Positions 31,179 to 43,000 of a DNA stretch of 64,000 nt are shown here, piece by piece. Every line of letters starts with the position of its first letter. The first letter of the stretch is position 1. The notes below the pieces were generated by a model. The model ran no database searches, was not told the origin of the DNA, and worked only from the letters and a program-made list of their open reading frames with translations. The stretch is taken from contig NC_060251.1 of assembly GCF_921293095.1 (NCBI RefSeq), forward strand, positions 59,909,585-59,973,584, given 5' to 3'. The DNA comes from Ischnura elegans. Lineage: Eukaryota > Arthropoda > Insecta > Odonata > Coenagrionidae. The position numbers were made by a program, and so were the translations under genes.

Positions 31179-31370
31179 ATGCCGGTCGAAGGTGACGTTG
31201 TGGCCTCTCGGGACGGGGATGAGGATGAGTACCCCGTCCCGCCTACCGACGGAACGGGGTTCGAAGAGGAGGTCATGAAGAAAGTGTCCGATCTCGGGAC
31301 CATCACACAAGGACTGGCTCCGGTCGTCAACGGCAACGCGGACACGCTGCCAAGGGACGCCGGCAAACAG
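31179..31370 (+). CDS. First coding exon, 64 residues, unrecognised long-intron gene
   Basis: ATG at 31179, preceded by GGAGAC, opens MPVEGDVVASRDGDEDEYPV, continues through FEEEVMKKVSDLG and VNGNADTLPRDAGKQ, and ends exactly at AAACAG/GTGGGC in phase 0. Third codon positions are strongly GC, unlike the flanks, and the acidic, proline-containing reading looks like a disordered N-terminus of a cytosolic or nuclear protein. I do not recognise the family. The rest of the window would be its intron. The exon at 28940-29195 also ends in phase 0 and may be an alternative start. Confidence 0.7.
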
Positions 31371-34300
31371 GTGGGCGGGACGATATCCAATGGGGGGATA
31401 TTCCTCCCATCTCCCTACGAGTATTTTTACCCCCCTTTCGCGTTGTTTCCCACTCTATGTTTTTGTTGCTCTTTCCTTTTGTGTGTTTCCCTTTTTCTCT
31501 CTCGATTTCCTTCTCTTCACGCAAAGTTCATCGTTTTTTGTGGGACACGGTTTTTTAAGGCATAGGCCAGGGGGGGTGGGAATGAGAGTGGGGGCGTGTA
31601 GTGTTTGGCGTGGGGGCGGAGGAGGCGTGTAGTGGGGGTGGTGCTTGCTTCGTCTCCCTCGCCCCCCCTCCTCGCTCCCCGGCTCGTCTCTTCCTATTCC
31701 TTTTTTTTCCCTTTCCTTGCTCGGCTGCCTCGCTCGCGAGAGACACAGCATTACATCGTGGGCCGCCTCTGTCGACCATATACCTGCCGGCGGCTGAGTT
31801 GACTGCTGGGCGACGCCGCGCCGGCTAATAGCATTGTGGAGGAATCAGGGCGGAGTTGACCCCGGCCACATAGACTCACGGTGGCAGTTAAACACAGTGA
31901 CCTTGTCTAGATGCAGAATCCCGCCTCAGTTTTTTTGTTCGAGTTAAAAACGAATGCCCTCGAGGCCATGCGACGAGAGCGAAAATAAAACGCCGGTCGA
32001 AATGCGACGGACGTTATGTCGAGAATTTTTATCCCATATATGGAGAAAGCCGGCGAAAGCCATTGAATTTTTCATGAGTCCCTCCCTCTGCCCGAGATGT
32101 GCAAAATACGTGTATTCACTCGCTGAAGTCTCTTTATTTTATGTTATGAGCTTGGCTGTGTTTTCACGCCATGCCATAAACGATACCACGGTCAAGATAA
32201 GTTTTATGACAACTGGCTCCTTGCGATTCAGTTAGGTGCTTTGGTAATCGCCTGCTGTAATTCTTTTTTCAAGTAATTTTCGCGGTATTTGTTGGTTTTC
32301 CTAATATCTAATGATGCGAGATAAGTTTTTCAAGCAGTTCACCGCTTTACACAATGCAATTTCTATTGCGCCTACGCACGTACGTCAGATTGAGCAATTC
32401 CGTGTACCGTGTAAAACGGCCTTTAGGAAACCATACCGGCGACATACTTTCCTAAGCCTGATATCAACGATATCAATTCGAATTACATAGTGGTGGCCTC
32501 AGATTCGCGCTCGCAAAGGTGGCGCGAAATTGAACTTCTCAGAACCTCGGCGGTGATATGGCAGTTGTGTTTATGTTTGTTGTTTGCTTTTGTGGTAACT
32601 AAGAGCAAATACATTCCTCCTTGATTTTTGTTTTATGTTGTAGGAAATAAATTGTGTAAGCATCTTGGAATTGTCTTCTTTCAAGCTATTTTAACACTCG
32701 CGTGTTTATTGCTCTCCTCAATGTTCAAAACATTTAAAAAGAAATATTCTTCGTTGAGAATATCAGAGTTACTCAGTATCTCAGCTTGAGCTGTATTGAA
32801 GGTAACCACTTTATCGCATCATGTCATAATTTTATATTACTTGAGCGTAATTACTGGGTGATAATCTCTTCGTCGATGAATGGGTTATTTCAGTATAGTG
32901 CTTATTTACTCCGTCTTCATGCTACCGCACCTAATTTTTCAGTCATATTGTTTTAGAGGAAGTTCCGATCCATTATCCGTAGAATTATGTCGGTATTTTT
33001 TTTTGTAACGGCCAAGCGTCTTTAGTCAACGATGACAGGTAAATCTATACCGGACGATGACATCATTCCATTCTCGTGGACATTCCAACCAGACCACACA
33101 TATATAAGAGAGGATAAAATAAGAAAGATGGGGAGAGTGATGTCATGTTTAAGTTTTGTAATGCACGGGACTTGATCTCGTCGGACGTCAAAGTCTCTGG
33201 AGTGAAAGTGGTATTTCAGCATTTATGCTGGACCGCAAATTGCTTCGTAATGTCCATAAATGGAAAATGACCTTCTCGATCGATTCCCTATAACATTGCA
33301 CGAGGCGTTCCAAAAATTTATGTGATGTCCTCCTTTTCCTTGGGGGCATCGTATCTCCTCCGTGGCGAGATTTCGCCTGCTGGTAATTTTCTCTGTGATG
33401 TAAGTAATTTGTCTCGCCTAGAATCTGGCTTTGAGGTGTGAAATTCTTTCTTCACGACGATTGAAATATTTTTGCGATGTTAATTTTATTCTGTGAAATA
33501 ATTCGATGTTAGGAAAAAAATGCGATGTTTCACTCTTCGAAATACTGAGTTACTGCTGATGTGTGGTACTAGATTTCTTGTGAAAATTGCTGCATGGTTT
33601 CATCTTATCGGATAATGGTACGCGTACATGCTTCTTACATGTAGGTTTACTGCTCGTTATTTTAATTTTTTTTACTTTTATATAAGTCCGTTTGCTATTG
33701 AAAAAACTCTATTTTGAAGAAGCTTACGCATTGTGTATTAAAAATAGTCAAAATATCTTTAGTAAAGACTAAGTTAGTATTTTCACCGTGCAAAATTAAG
33801 TTTTTGTTAATTCTATTCTACTGAAAACCTTCAAGCATGTTGATAAAGTGATTGGAACATGGATTTTGCTTGTATTTATTTTCCGAAAAAAATAATGCTG
33901 TTGTTTATGGTCATGGTCATTGTGTAACATTGTGGCTATTTATTCTCCAATACATTTTGTTCAGGCCATCAATTCACAGTGAAGATGAATTTACCACGAT
34001 AGGAAGGCTCACTATAGCTTACGCTTTAAGTTTCTTTGATTTGTCTAGGTCAATGACTTAAGTTCAGGAAGGTATCTTGTAATTATTTTTCGTGGGGGTA
34101 CTGTGAAGTCGTAATTTATTATTTTCAAATGTGAATGATGTTGAACACCAAATATTATTAAATACATTGGACGTTTTATTTAATATATTGGGTGAATGTT
34201 ATGTTGATGCTCGTTTAGCTGTCGGCATCATACACTCAAAACTTTCTTAGTGTATCAGAGAGACTTAATGGTTTTTTCATAATAAAGTACCGTAATAAAA

Positions 34301-36079
34301 AGTGTTTTCTAATTGCTGCATTTACGTATAATTATTACACCATATTTTCTGTGTTAATATCGACTATTTGCGTGTCCTTTGCAAGGAAATTTGAGGTACC
34401 TATGTAACTCCTTACCGAGATGCAATGGAAGATAATCGAAAGTCTTGGGAAGTAATATTTTATCCGTTCAGTGGCCGTGAATTTCGCAGTGCACTCGAAC
34501 TTTCCAGCACTGCCCACGAAATTGTAGTATTAACATCGCATTAATATTCATCAGGGAAACTGCTCCGTTGGAGTCTTTCCAGGCGCCATTTTCCCCATAA
34601 AATGCAGTTCACTCAGACAGGAATTGCTAAAAAGTTGATGGGCACCAATTCGCTCATTACATGCTTTAAACTATTGTGTTGGCAGTGCGTGGGTTAAAAT
34701 ATACTGAGCATTTTTTTCTTCACTTGGCTGCTGACGCAACTCTTTTTTTGATTGTTATCACTTAGTCCTCGCATTCCACCAAGGATTAAGTGTCTCCAAA
34801 ATTGCAGCTGTGCTCACCGCATCAACCAACCGATATCGTGGTCGCAAATCATGAGGAAGGTAATTGAGAGTGTCTGTCAGAGATACGCGAATCGACCATC
34901 AATGCCGTGCGGCGAGACGACTTCGGGGTGCGTGAAAGGGGAAGGCGTGAATTTTGGAAGTTTGATTTCCGTCTTCCCGTGAGGGAATAACGATCATGCG
35001 CAGTATTCTGAAGGCCATTTGTCGTTTTTCACGGGTAGTTAATAGGTGGTAAATGAAGTTTGTCGTCAATGCCACATTGGCTTTTATTGCCGACTGCTAC
35101 GGCGTGATCTGGTGGATAGCATGCGTGTTTACATGCTTTGTGTTACGCGTATAACATCAAGGACATGGTGCAGGAGACGTTGAGATTTTTTGTCGTCTTT
35201 TTCAATCGTTTTTCCTAGATAAAATTGGCGCAAGATATGCTTCTACCGTTGAAAAGTTAACCAATAAAATGTCAATGAATGCAATATTTTTTTCTGAGTC
35301 AATGTTACGATGAACGATTCTTTTGCAGCCTGTTTCTAATTCATCGTAGAATCTCTGGTTCCATGGATTTATTTGAATTGTCACAAAAAATATCTCCGTA
35401 TGGATGTTCAAAAGATTTTAATCTGATGTTTGTGACGTCCATAGCTTATAGTTCGTCGTATTAAATTAATAATTGCCATGGCCAACTTTTTGCTTGTTCA
35501 GTCCCATACTCTAACGCTATCAGTGAATAAGTTCCTTTTAATTTACCTCTGGTAGGTTTTGTGTTACTAGTCTGGACTTAGCTGTTGTTTTATCACCACA
35601 GGTACTCTGTTCCGTTCTTTCTTCGGAGGTTGGCGGCTCGAATACCTCATTTGCGAGTGAATATCATGGCAGAGGGACCATATCTCTTGAGATAAAGCAA
35701 GTTTATATTGTGCCGACCTGCATCCAGAATTCCATTCATGCTCGCTGACTCATTCAGATTTCTGCCTTCAGATAAATGTTGTAGGAGATGCTGATTCGGT
35801 TGGCAGTTGGGCAGCTCCTCTATGCATTTATCGAGAAATAGATGATAAAGCGCCTTCTGTGCTCGCCATACGATTCTTGGTGACCAAATAAAGAGGCGTC
35901 TGAACAGGCGTTGAACAACGCATTGAATGGCAGTAATTCACATTTCACTCAATTACTGATGAAATATAGCATCTAGAGTCTTGCAGTTTTTTGCTGTATT
36001 CAGCAGAAGTCAGTTGATATGAAGATAGAAAAATTATGTTATTTGTTCCACAGGCTAGCAATAAAACCTAGATAATAGC
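31371..36079 (+). other. Intron sequence, no exon seen
   Basis: GC-rich to about 31860 (CT- and GGGGG-rich runs), then AT-rich. 32345-32426 carries one end of the palindromic MITE at 25016 (GCAATTCCGTGTACCGTGTA and on). No RNA gene seen. Confidence 0.45.
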
Positions 36080-36226
36080 CAGCGGTTCCCAAACTGGGGG
36101 TCGCAAGATGTAAACTAATAATATGGAGAACTATGTACTTAAACTTGGACGACTATTTTTAGGGGGTCGCGGCCAAAATGTGTGGGATAAAATGGGTCGC
36201 GGAAAGAAAAAGTTTGAGAAACGCTG
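36080..36226. mobile_element. hAT MITE, 147 bp (CAGCGGTTCCCAAACT type)
   Basis: The left end CAGCGGTTCCCAAACTGGGG and the complement of the right end, CAGCGTTTCTCAAACT, match at 14 of 16 bases. Inside each end lies GGGTCGCGG-like sequence. This terminal wording is widespread in hAT elements of animals. The target duplication is not clear. Confidence 0.8.
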
Positions 36227-36401
36227 GCTTAAGCCTTTCCTTGGGAGAAATTTAAACGGTAACGAAGTAAATTAATGACAGTTTCTATAGCGTTAGAGAT
36301 CCTCATTAATTTTCCTTATGCACTCAAGCCCAAGCCGGTCGTTATGAATAAACTGGGTTTCAAAGTTCTGAAAAGCGTCTATAGCGAAATTTGTTGTCGT
36401 A

Positions 36402-36656
36402 GCATTGGCGGATTTAGAGGGGGAGCACGGGGGCACGTGTCCCTCTCAGACCCTTGAAAAACAGACAAGATTCTTAATAAGGTTATCACTACGTTCGTTT
36501 TATTTTGTGTATTACGGAGCCTCAGTAATTTAATTTCATATTAAAATAATAAGAATATTCCATGCAGTAATTGTTGCATGTTGTTTTTTAATCTGAAATA
36601 GAAGACCATTTGCTTGTCAGGCCCTTTTGCCCCCCCAAAAAAATCCTAGTCAGACC
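36402..36656. mobile_element. hAT MITE (family B), ~255 bp
   Basis: The left end TTGGCGGATTTAGAGGGGG and the right end CCCCCCAAAAAAATCC pair as an imperfect terminal repeat. The interior GTGTATTACGGAGCCTCAGT is found inverted in the copy at 60071-60347. No ORF. Confidence 0.8.
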
Positions 36657-36659
36657 TAG

Positions 36660-39600
36660 TCGTTACGTTAAAAGTCTATGGGCACTTACAGGCCTGTCAT
36701 GTGATAATTTAGCATAATGGATGTTTTAAATTTCAAAGGAAACGTTTCCATGATATGTTGACAATGAAAGTGACCACGTCAATAGCGTTTTTTGTGTGAA
36801 ATCGTAGCCTGAATTCACAATTTTCTGCGTGTGGGGTCAATCACATTTGTAGGCGTCCCTACGCTTCGTTTATGATTCATGGAATTTAATTATTTGATCT
36901 CCTTATTTTGTCTTCTTGAAACGGTAGACCTTAGAAGAAGTGGGCGTCATTATCCGTGATGATAATTGATTGATTGGGTTACCTTACTATGATAGTGGTG
37001 TGCTGGTTACCTTTCACTGCGCTTTTTTTTGTTCGGGTAGTATTTTGTTCCTGAAGTGTTCAATAAATTGTTCAATTTTAAGATTTATTATTAGGGAACA
37101 GGACTTTTTCCGCCCATGGCACGGATACAGTCTTGGACCTAATAGTTGTATTTTAATACTTAAAATGACCTGTATACTTGCATTTGTTTGATAAATTTTT
37201 TTATCTATGGAGATGGGCGTACTTCTCAAGGTAAATTTCATCCATGCCTGAAATATGTCTGGGCCATTCCACCGCAATTTAACTAAAACTGGTCCTCAGG
37301 TTCTCTGATTTTTATCAAAACATCTGTATGGGAACGTCTTTTTAAATTGGCTGTGCGGTTTTTGAGCATACTAGTTTTTTCTCATTTTTTACCAGAAAAT
37401 ATACCTTCAGAGATAAAATTTCTTATACCCATTGTCTTTGGGTCATGGTTTGACTCATGTAATAGTTTTTCCTTCAACTAATAAATTTAATATCTACTTG
37501 ATTGATTTAGTACCTACTTATTAACTTACGTACTTACATTCAACAGCTACCTAATTTTTCCATTTCATGTTAATATTTCGTTTTAATATTAAAATCGGTT
37601 TTTTTAATTCCCTTCAATGTATTATTCCAACGTGAAATCACTTGAGACTTTCATTGTATAATGTAGACACATGTCTGCACCTACATTTACGTTTTATTTT
37701 CGTGTTGTTTCGGCTATTCCATTAGAAATAAATGCAGTCGGCTCGTAATACAAGTTTACGAAGATACTACTTGCCTCAGACCGTTTTAATACGGTCTAGC
37801 ACTTAAATGATTTTCACTATTTTTTATTAACAGTAATTAGAAAACATGTCGAAATTAATACGGGAGATAAGCTTGGTTTGGATTGAAAATCAAATATTAT
37901 GGCTCGATTTTAGGTTCACTTAGACCATAGCGTACAGTTTTTCATAAGAAAAGAGATATTATTAAAACAAGCATGACGTTAAATAGTGGCTCGAGCGATA
38001 CCAGAGTAATAATAATTAATAATTATAATAATAATCCACTTCGTCTCGGTTTTAAGTTCATGCTATCTAAAGTAATGAACATAAAAAAGTTATAATGGTT
38101 GCCTGCTTGGGAATCACAGCTCCCAGTATAAGGAAGGCCCAAAGAGGCCCTCCCCTATGATTTGTAAATAATAAAAAAAACTTTCGGAAACACTGCCTTA
38201 GTCCATTATCTCCATGCTTGAAGCCCCACCCATCGATTTAAATTTCACGCATTTAATTGTCATCATCTCCCTCGTCCATGAACCGCTCTCAGATGTCCTG
38301 GGCCCCTGTGTTCCGCACTGAACCAGTTTCGGATCGGGTAGCTTTCCACGGATACTTTTATTTTTTCCGCCCGCCAACTAACCCTTCCCAGGGGGGTTTC
38401 CGGTTCTTTTGTTGGGAGAGGGTTAGTGGTTGGGAGAGGACGAGTTTGTAATGAATGTTGGAAAGGTTTAGCATTCTTTAGAGCTCCCATGCTCTCTCGC
38501 ACTGGTGTTTATTCACCGAATCTGACGCGTATACCTGCCTACGATGAAAGTTTACGTACGTCTCTCTACTTTGCAGGATTCTCTTGTCAGATCGGCGTTA
38601 CGATGCCAAATGTACCCGAGGAAAGACGATATGCATAGTTGTTTTCGTGGCCCTTAGGGTACTATCATTAATTATTTAAGAGAGAAAATAGTATGGGGTT
38701 TTTGTTCAAGTAGATATATGGATTATAGGCATTGACTTAGGTCGACGTTTCGCCTTCTTTATTTAGGCTTCCGGGAGTTCTGGTGACATATTTTTCAACA
38801 AATACTTAAAATTAAAATTATTTTTGCAAATTTTTTCACATGGGCTGACATAGACGTTCATAATTCAAATATCTATGACGACCAATAGCTCCATGAAATA
38901 TTCTCTCTCTGATTTAATATAAGCGGTGAATATTATGCACAAGAGACTTTTTAAGTTATCGATATGCAGAATCAATTGCAGATGAATGCTGTAATGCTGT
39001 CATCGAAATGCTTTACTTATTATGGATTTGGTACCGGTTTCCACTCTTCCCGATTGCGTCCCGTGTTGTATTTGATTCTTCTATTCTTCTGTCCCTCAAC
39101 GTGTCATGTTTTGAGTTACATCGCCATGCATCATACGTCATATCAATTGCCATTGTGACTTATAGCTTTAGTCAAAGCACCATTTAATCGTGATTAAAGA
39201 ATGTTTTTCGGAATGCTGACAGTCGATTGATCGCGACTTCGTGTGCCCTTACATGAATGCTCAACTACCTGTCAGGTCTGAGTCAAGTCACTCGCATCTC
39301 TGAAGGATGTCCATTCTTGCCGCGTGAGTCCGTCCCAATCCCTTATTTCTCCGTGGCGACAGTTATGAACTCTTATTGTCACGAAGGGTGTGTGCAGCCG
39401 CGTGGCGTATCGAATGGCGTTCCATCTCGGAAGACAAGGGTTGCTTACCTTTCCGATGCGGTGAGCAGCGAACGGCTCCACCACTGGGAGCGGTGACCGA
39501 GGCTCACCATGTTTTCAACTATCGATCGATTGAATTCTTCAATAGGTTTCGTAATTTGCGAGCTGGAAAAGTTCACGGTACGCAGAGTACAGAAATAATC

Positions 39601-40680
39601 AGCGATTAAATACATGTATTACGAGGACTCATCACATCCGCTAGACCGATCTCATTTCTTCATTTTGGGGAGAAATTGAGAAATTGCTTATTTGGGGGCG
39701 TGTCACGTAAGCACTTCTAGGGGGTCGTAGGGTAACGAGTTTGCCTATTTTTGGGCGTCGCCTTCGCTAAATTTGGCTTACTTGGAAGGAGGGGTCAAAA
39801 TGACTAAAAATGTGCTTCCTTGATATTTTAACCCTCTCATTAAATTTTGCGCTATCATTAAGAAATTTACAGTTTAATTAAATATGCCATTGTAAAAATT
39901 TTGTTGTACATCAAGTATAAAAAATTTACTTTACAAAATTTTTAATCCAGGATAATGTTGACCAAGCTCTTCTTTATATTCCTGAGAATTCGATGATTCA
40001 TTTTGATTGCTAAAAACTTTCGAAGTACTATTTTATAAAGTAATAGGAATGTTTTGAGAAATATTCCTGGTTATAGAGGGAATTGACTTAGTATTGTGAA
40101 CGTTGATGAACCTGTAAAATAGTTGTATACCATGTATTTTACGGGTACTATTTATGATTTACGAACTTGATAGGAGCAGTTAATTCGATTTCGCAAGTGG
40201 AAGCCCGCGTCGCCCAAATAACGGTAGCGGGATTCTTCCATCCTTCCTTCTGCACCTATCGTAACCCCGGAGGCATCGCAACACGAATGTATCCTCGCTC
40301 TAGGATTTCCGTTTCATTATCAGATCTGGACATTTTATTGCAGTTGAACGCCTATTTATACTTTGAATAACAATTAAAAAATATTATAAAACACTCTTCT
40401 TCTAAGGACAGTATAAAACCACGAAAAAGAAAAGAAAAGCTTTCCATCAATCAGAGAATAAAGCGTGGGTGGTGATTTGGTTTGTTACAAATGAGTATAG
40501 ATTAACGTGATATCTGAGTAAGGATTGGCTTGCAATATTATTATCTTAAGCACCCACAAAATATTCTTCGAGTGATGAAAAGCTTATTTTTTACTTTTTA
40601 GCGAATTTTACAGTTTTTTTTGGAAAAAGCGTGTTTTTTCATCTTTACATATTTTATTTTTATATTCTTCTCTTTTTTAA
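36660..40680. other. Intron sequence, nothing firm
   Basis: AT-rich with a TAATAATTAATAATTATAAT run near 38003. GC-richer 38220-38640 and 39250-39600 hold short ORFs on both strands without coding signs. 38735-38770 (GTCGACGTTTCGCC) may be a foldback half-copy. Confidence 0.4.
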
Positions 40681-40694
40681 TGAATCATGTAGTT

Positions 40695-40868
40695 CCCATG
40701 TCTCCATTCTTCCTGTGCTACCGCGACGGTTGTTTTTTTAAGACAACAGTTTCGATGGTCTTATACCAACGGCACTTTCGGCAGTCTTAAACCAACAACC
40801 GACGGGGTAGCACCGGAAGAGTGGAGACATCAGAACCTCGACACCGCGGCAACCTACGAAGTCACATC
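40695..40868. mobile_element. Inverted-repeat insertion flanked by 13 bp direct repeats
   Basis: The direct repeat GAATCATGTAGTT is present at 40682-40694 and 40869-40881. Between them, ATGTCTCCATTCTTCCTGTG to TTTAAGAC (about 40698-40744) pairs with a complement at about 40790-40836 over ~47 bases with about six mismatches. A GC-rich tail follows to 40868. A 13 bp duplication is longer than typical for hAT or piggyBac. Confidence 0.75.
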
Positions 40869-42220
40869 GAATCATGTAGTTTTTTAAACTACAGCTGTTA
40901 TAGAAATGTCTGTAATATATTCATATCTAATCCTTACTATTGGGAACATTGAAAACTATTTTTCTAAGCGTAAATTTAGTTTATTAATGAGACCACAATG
41001 GAACACAATTTCTAATGTCTGTAATTGAATATTGTATTGTCATCAGAAGCGATGAAGTGTGCAAAATTTCAAGACGATCCGACTATGGGAATCGGGACAA
41101 AAATTAGTTAAAAGATTCCTTCGATGAAGCAGACAAAACAGACGAAGCAAGTTAAAAAAAAGCATGTGAAATATGTCACGTGAGGTAGGTAATTTTCATC
41201 GTATCTATTCCATAATACCTATATACCCATTTGTTCGCTGCGGTAAATGTTTCTTGAAGCTCAATGTTTCGTAAAATGTTTGTCGTATGTTTTCATTGAT
41301 AGGGATTAAATCCTCGACCATATTGCCCCTTCGTCTATGGGTGTCCTTTCACTAGTGTTACGCGATCTCACCATCTCGCTAACAATCTCGCGAATGCCAT
41401 CCCGCAGCTAGCGACCCAGGCTTTTCCTCCCAGCGGAGAGAAGTTGCATCATAGTGACGCAATGGCAGACTCTCATTTACTGAATTCAAGGCCGTGGAAA
41501 TGTCGGGGCGATCACAATCAGTGGTCATTGACATTGCGGCCAACAAATGGGTGTGGAAGTTTAAAGAAAGGGTATAGTCGATGTAAATATTAAGACTCTG
41601 CAATGAATATACAATGAATAATGTATACCATTAATAATCTTGAATGAATAAAAAAAATCTTTACGTTGGTACGAATTTTGAAAGTTTTCACTTCTATTAT
41701 CCGCGCTTTTTGAAATGATTTTAAGAGGATAGTTTACAATTTATGCGGTTATTGAACTATTTTAGTCATATTTTTAATTTGTTTCCAGAGCCATGCATAC
41801 AGATCCCTTTTCTTTGGGAAGGTCGAGGCAAATGATATTTTCTTCTACGGAATTAATTCTTGCTGTCCTAGGGGTGTTTCTTTAAAAATTTTCCACTTAC
41901 TAGTCCGCTGTAACATACTAAATATCAGTGTCAGGCGCAATTTTGTTCTTATATCTTATTATTAGCAAAGACTAGAGTTGATTATGGTGACCGTTTTACC
42001 TTCAGCTATGGACGTCAGCGCCCATAATGCCTCGTTTCCACTACATAATTCGCCCGCTTGTTAGTTAGAATTATTTACGTTTCGAAGTGGAAACGGCAGG
42101 TTGTTCCAACCGGTAAATTATAATGCTAAAAACGGTTGGCTGACCGCTATTTTCTTGCCTCGATTCGTAGGCGTTCAGAAAACTAGAATTTTTTGACTGC
42201 GGCTATTCACGTAATCACTT

Positions 42221-43000
42221 ATGGCGGAGGAGGCAGCAGGCAACTTGCTAAAAACTTGCCTCATTTGTGCCGATGTAATTTTGGAGAAGTGTGAGGTTAT
42301 AGTAGAGCCCAGGGCCGGATTTACCGTAAGGCAAAATAGGCACGTGCCTAGGGGCGTCGCAGTCCAAGGGGCTCCTTTAAGGGCGGCAGTTCATTCAGTT
42401 ACTGCAGTACGTAATGGTTTTATTTTTGAATTTACTCTTCTTTTTTGTTGCACGAATTAAGGCTAGACATTATTTTTGGTAAGGGTATTCGTTAAGTGTT
42501 TTAGTTGCATAAAAGGTAAACTGTTTGATGTTGTTTTTCTCCTAGCTGTTTTTCTTTAATTGAATTGTCTATGATTTCCCTGCTTAAAATTCAGGCATAA
42601 ACTTATGCTGTCAGCCATATATCTGTTTATTCCTTTTTCCGAACCTTACCTCATGAGAGTGGCTATGTCTAATCATAAAAATCGTGGAGGGGGGACTAAA
42701 GTGAGGAGGGACGCTCAATGGAGAGGTGCCTATAGCGTAACTTTGGGTAAATCCGGCCTTGGTAGAGCCTATGAAACCAATTACCCTGCTCTGCTGTGCT
42801 AGTCCACATAGCACTCGAGCAGGGTTGGGAATACAGGAATTGTAGTTGAACCACTGGATGGAAGTGCAGCTTTCTAGCCCTCCGCATGAACAAATCGCTC
42901 ATTCTTCTTCATATCGATCTAAAGTCCAATTTTTGCTGCCAAGTTTGTACAAAGAGCATCTGCTGAAATTAAAGGTAGGTGCACTTATCCATATTTATTT
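42221..43000 (+). pseudogene. Small coding-like ORF disrupted by a MITE
   Basis: ATG 42221 opens MAEEAAGNLLKTCLICADVI and continues LEKCEVIVEP up to a hAT MITE insertion. Across the insertion the frame continues only about 20 codons before a stop. A second coding-like frame, LSSPPHEQIAHSS and LPSLYKEHLLKLK, runs to a donor-like AAAG/GTAGGT at about 42975. The paired cysteines suggest a zinc-binding start, but no family is recognised. It may be the N-terminus of another transposon's gene; upstream sequence has GTTTCCAC/GTGGAAAC inverted pieces. Confidence 0.35.
42310..42761. mobile_element. hAT MITE, 452 bp, with 8 bp target duplication
   Basis: The left end CAGGGCCGGATTTACCGTAA and the complement of the right end, CAAGGCCGGATTTACCCAAA, match closely over ~16 bases and both continue to AGGCAC. 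GTAGAGCC is duplicated exactly at 42302-42309 and 42762-42769. No transposase remains. Confidence 0.95.

Noticed and set aside
30348-31830. Many overlapping ORFs on both strands (GER-rich, PPP/SLP-rich)
   Set aside because: Produced by low-complexity GC- and purine-rich promoter and intron sequence; only 31179-31370 has a donor at the right place and coding-like codons.
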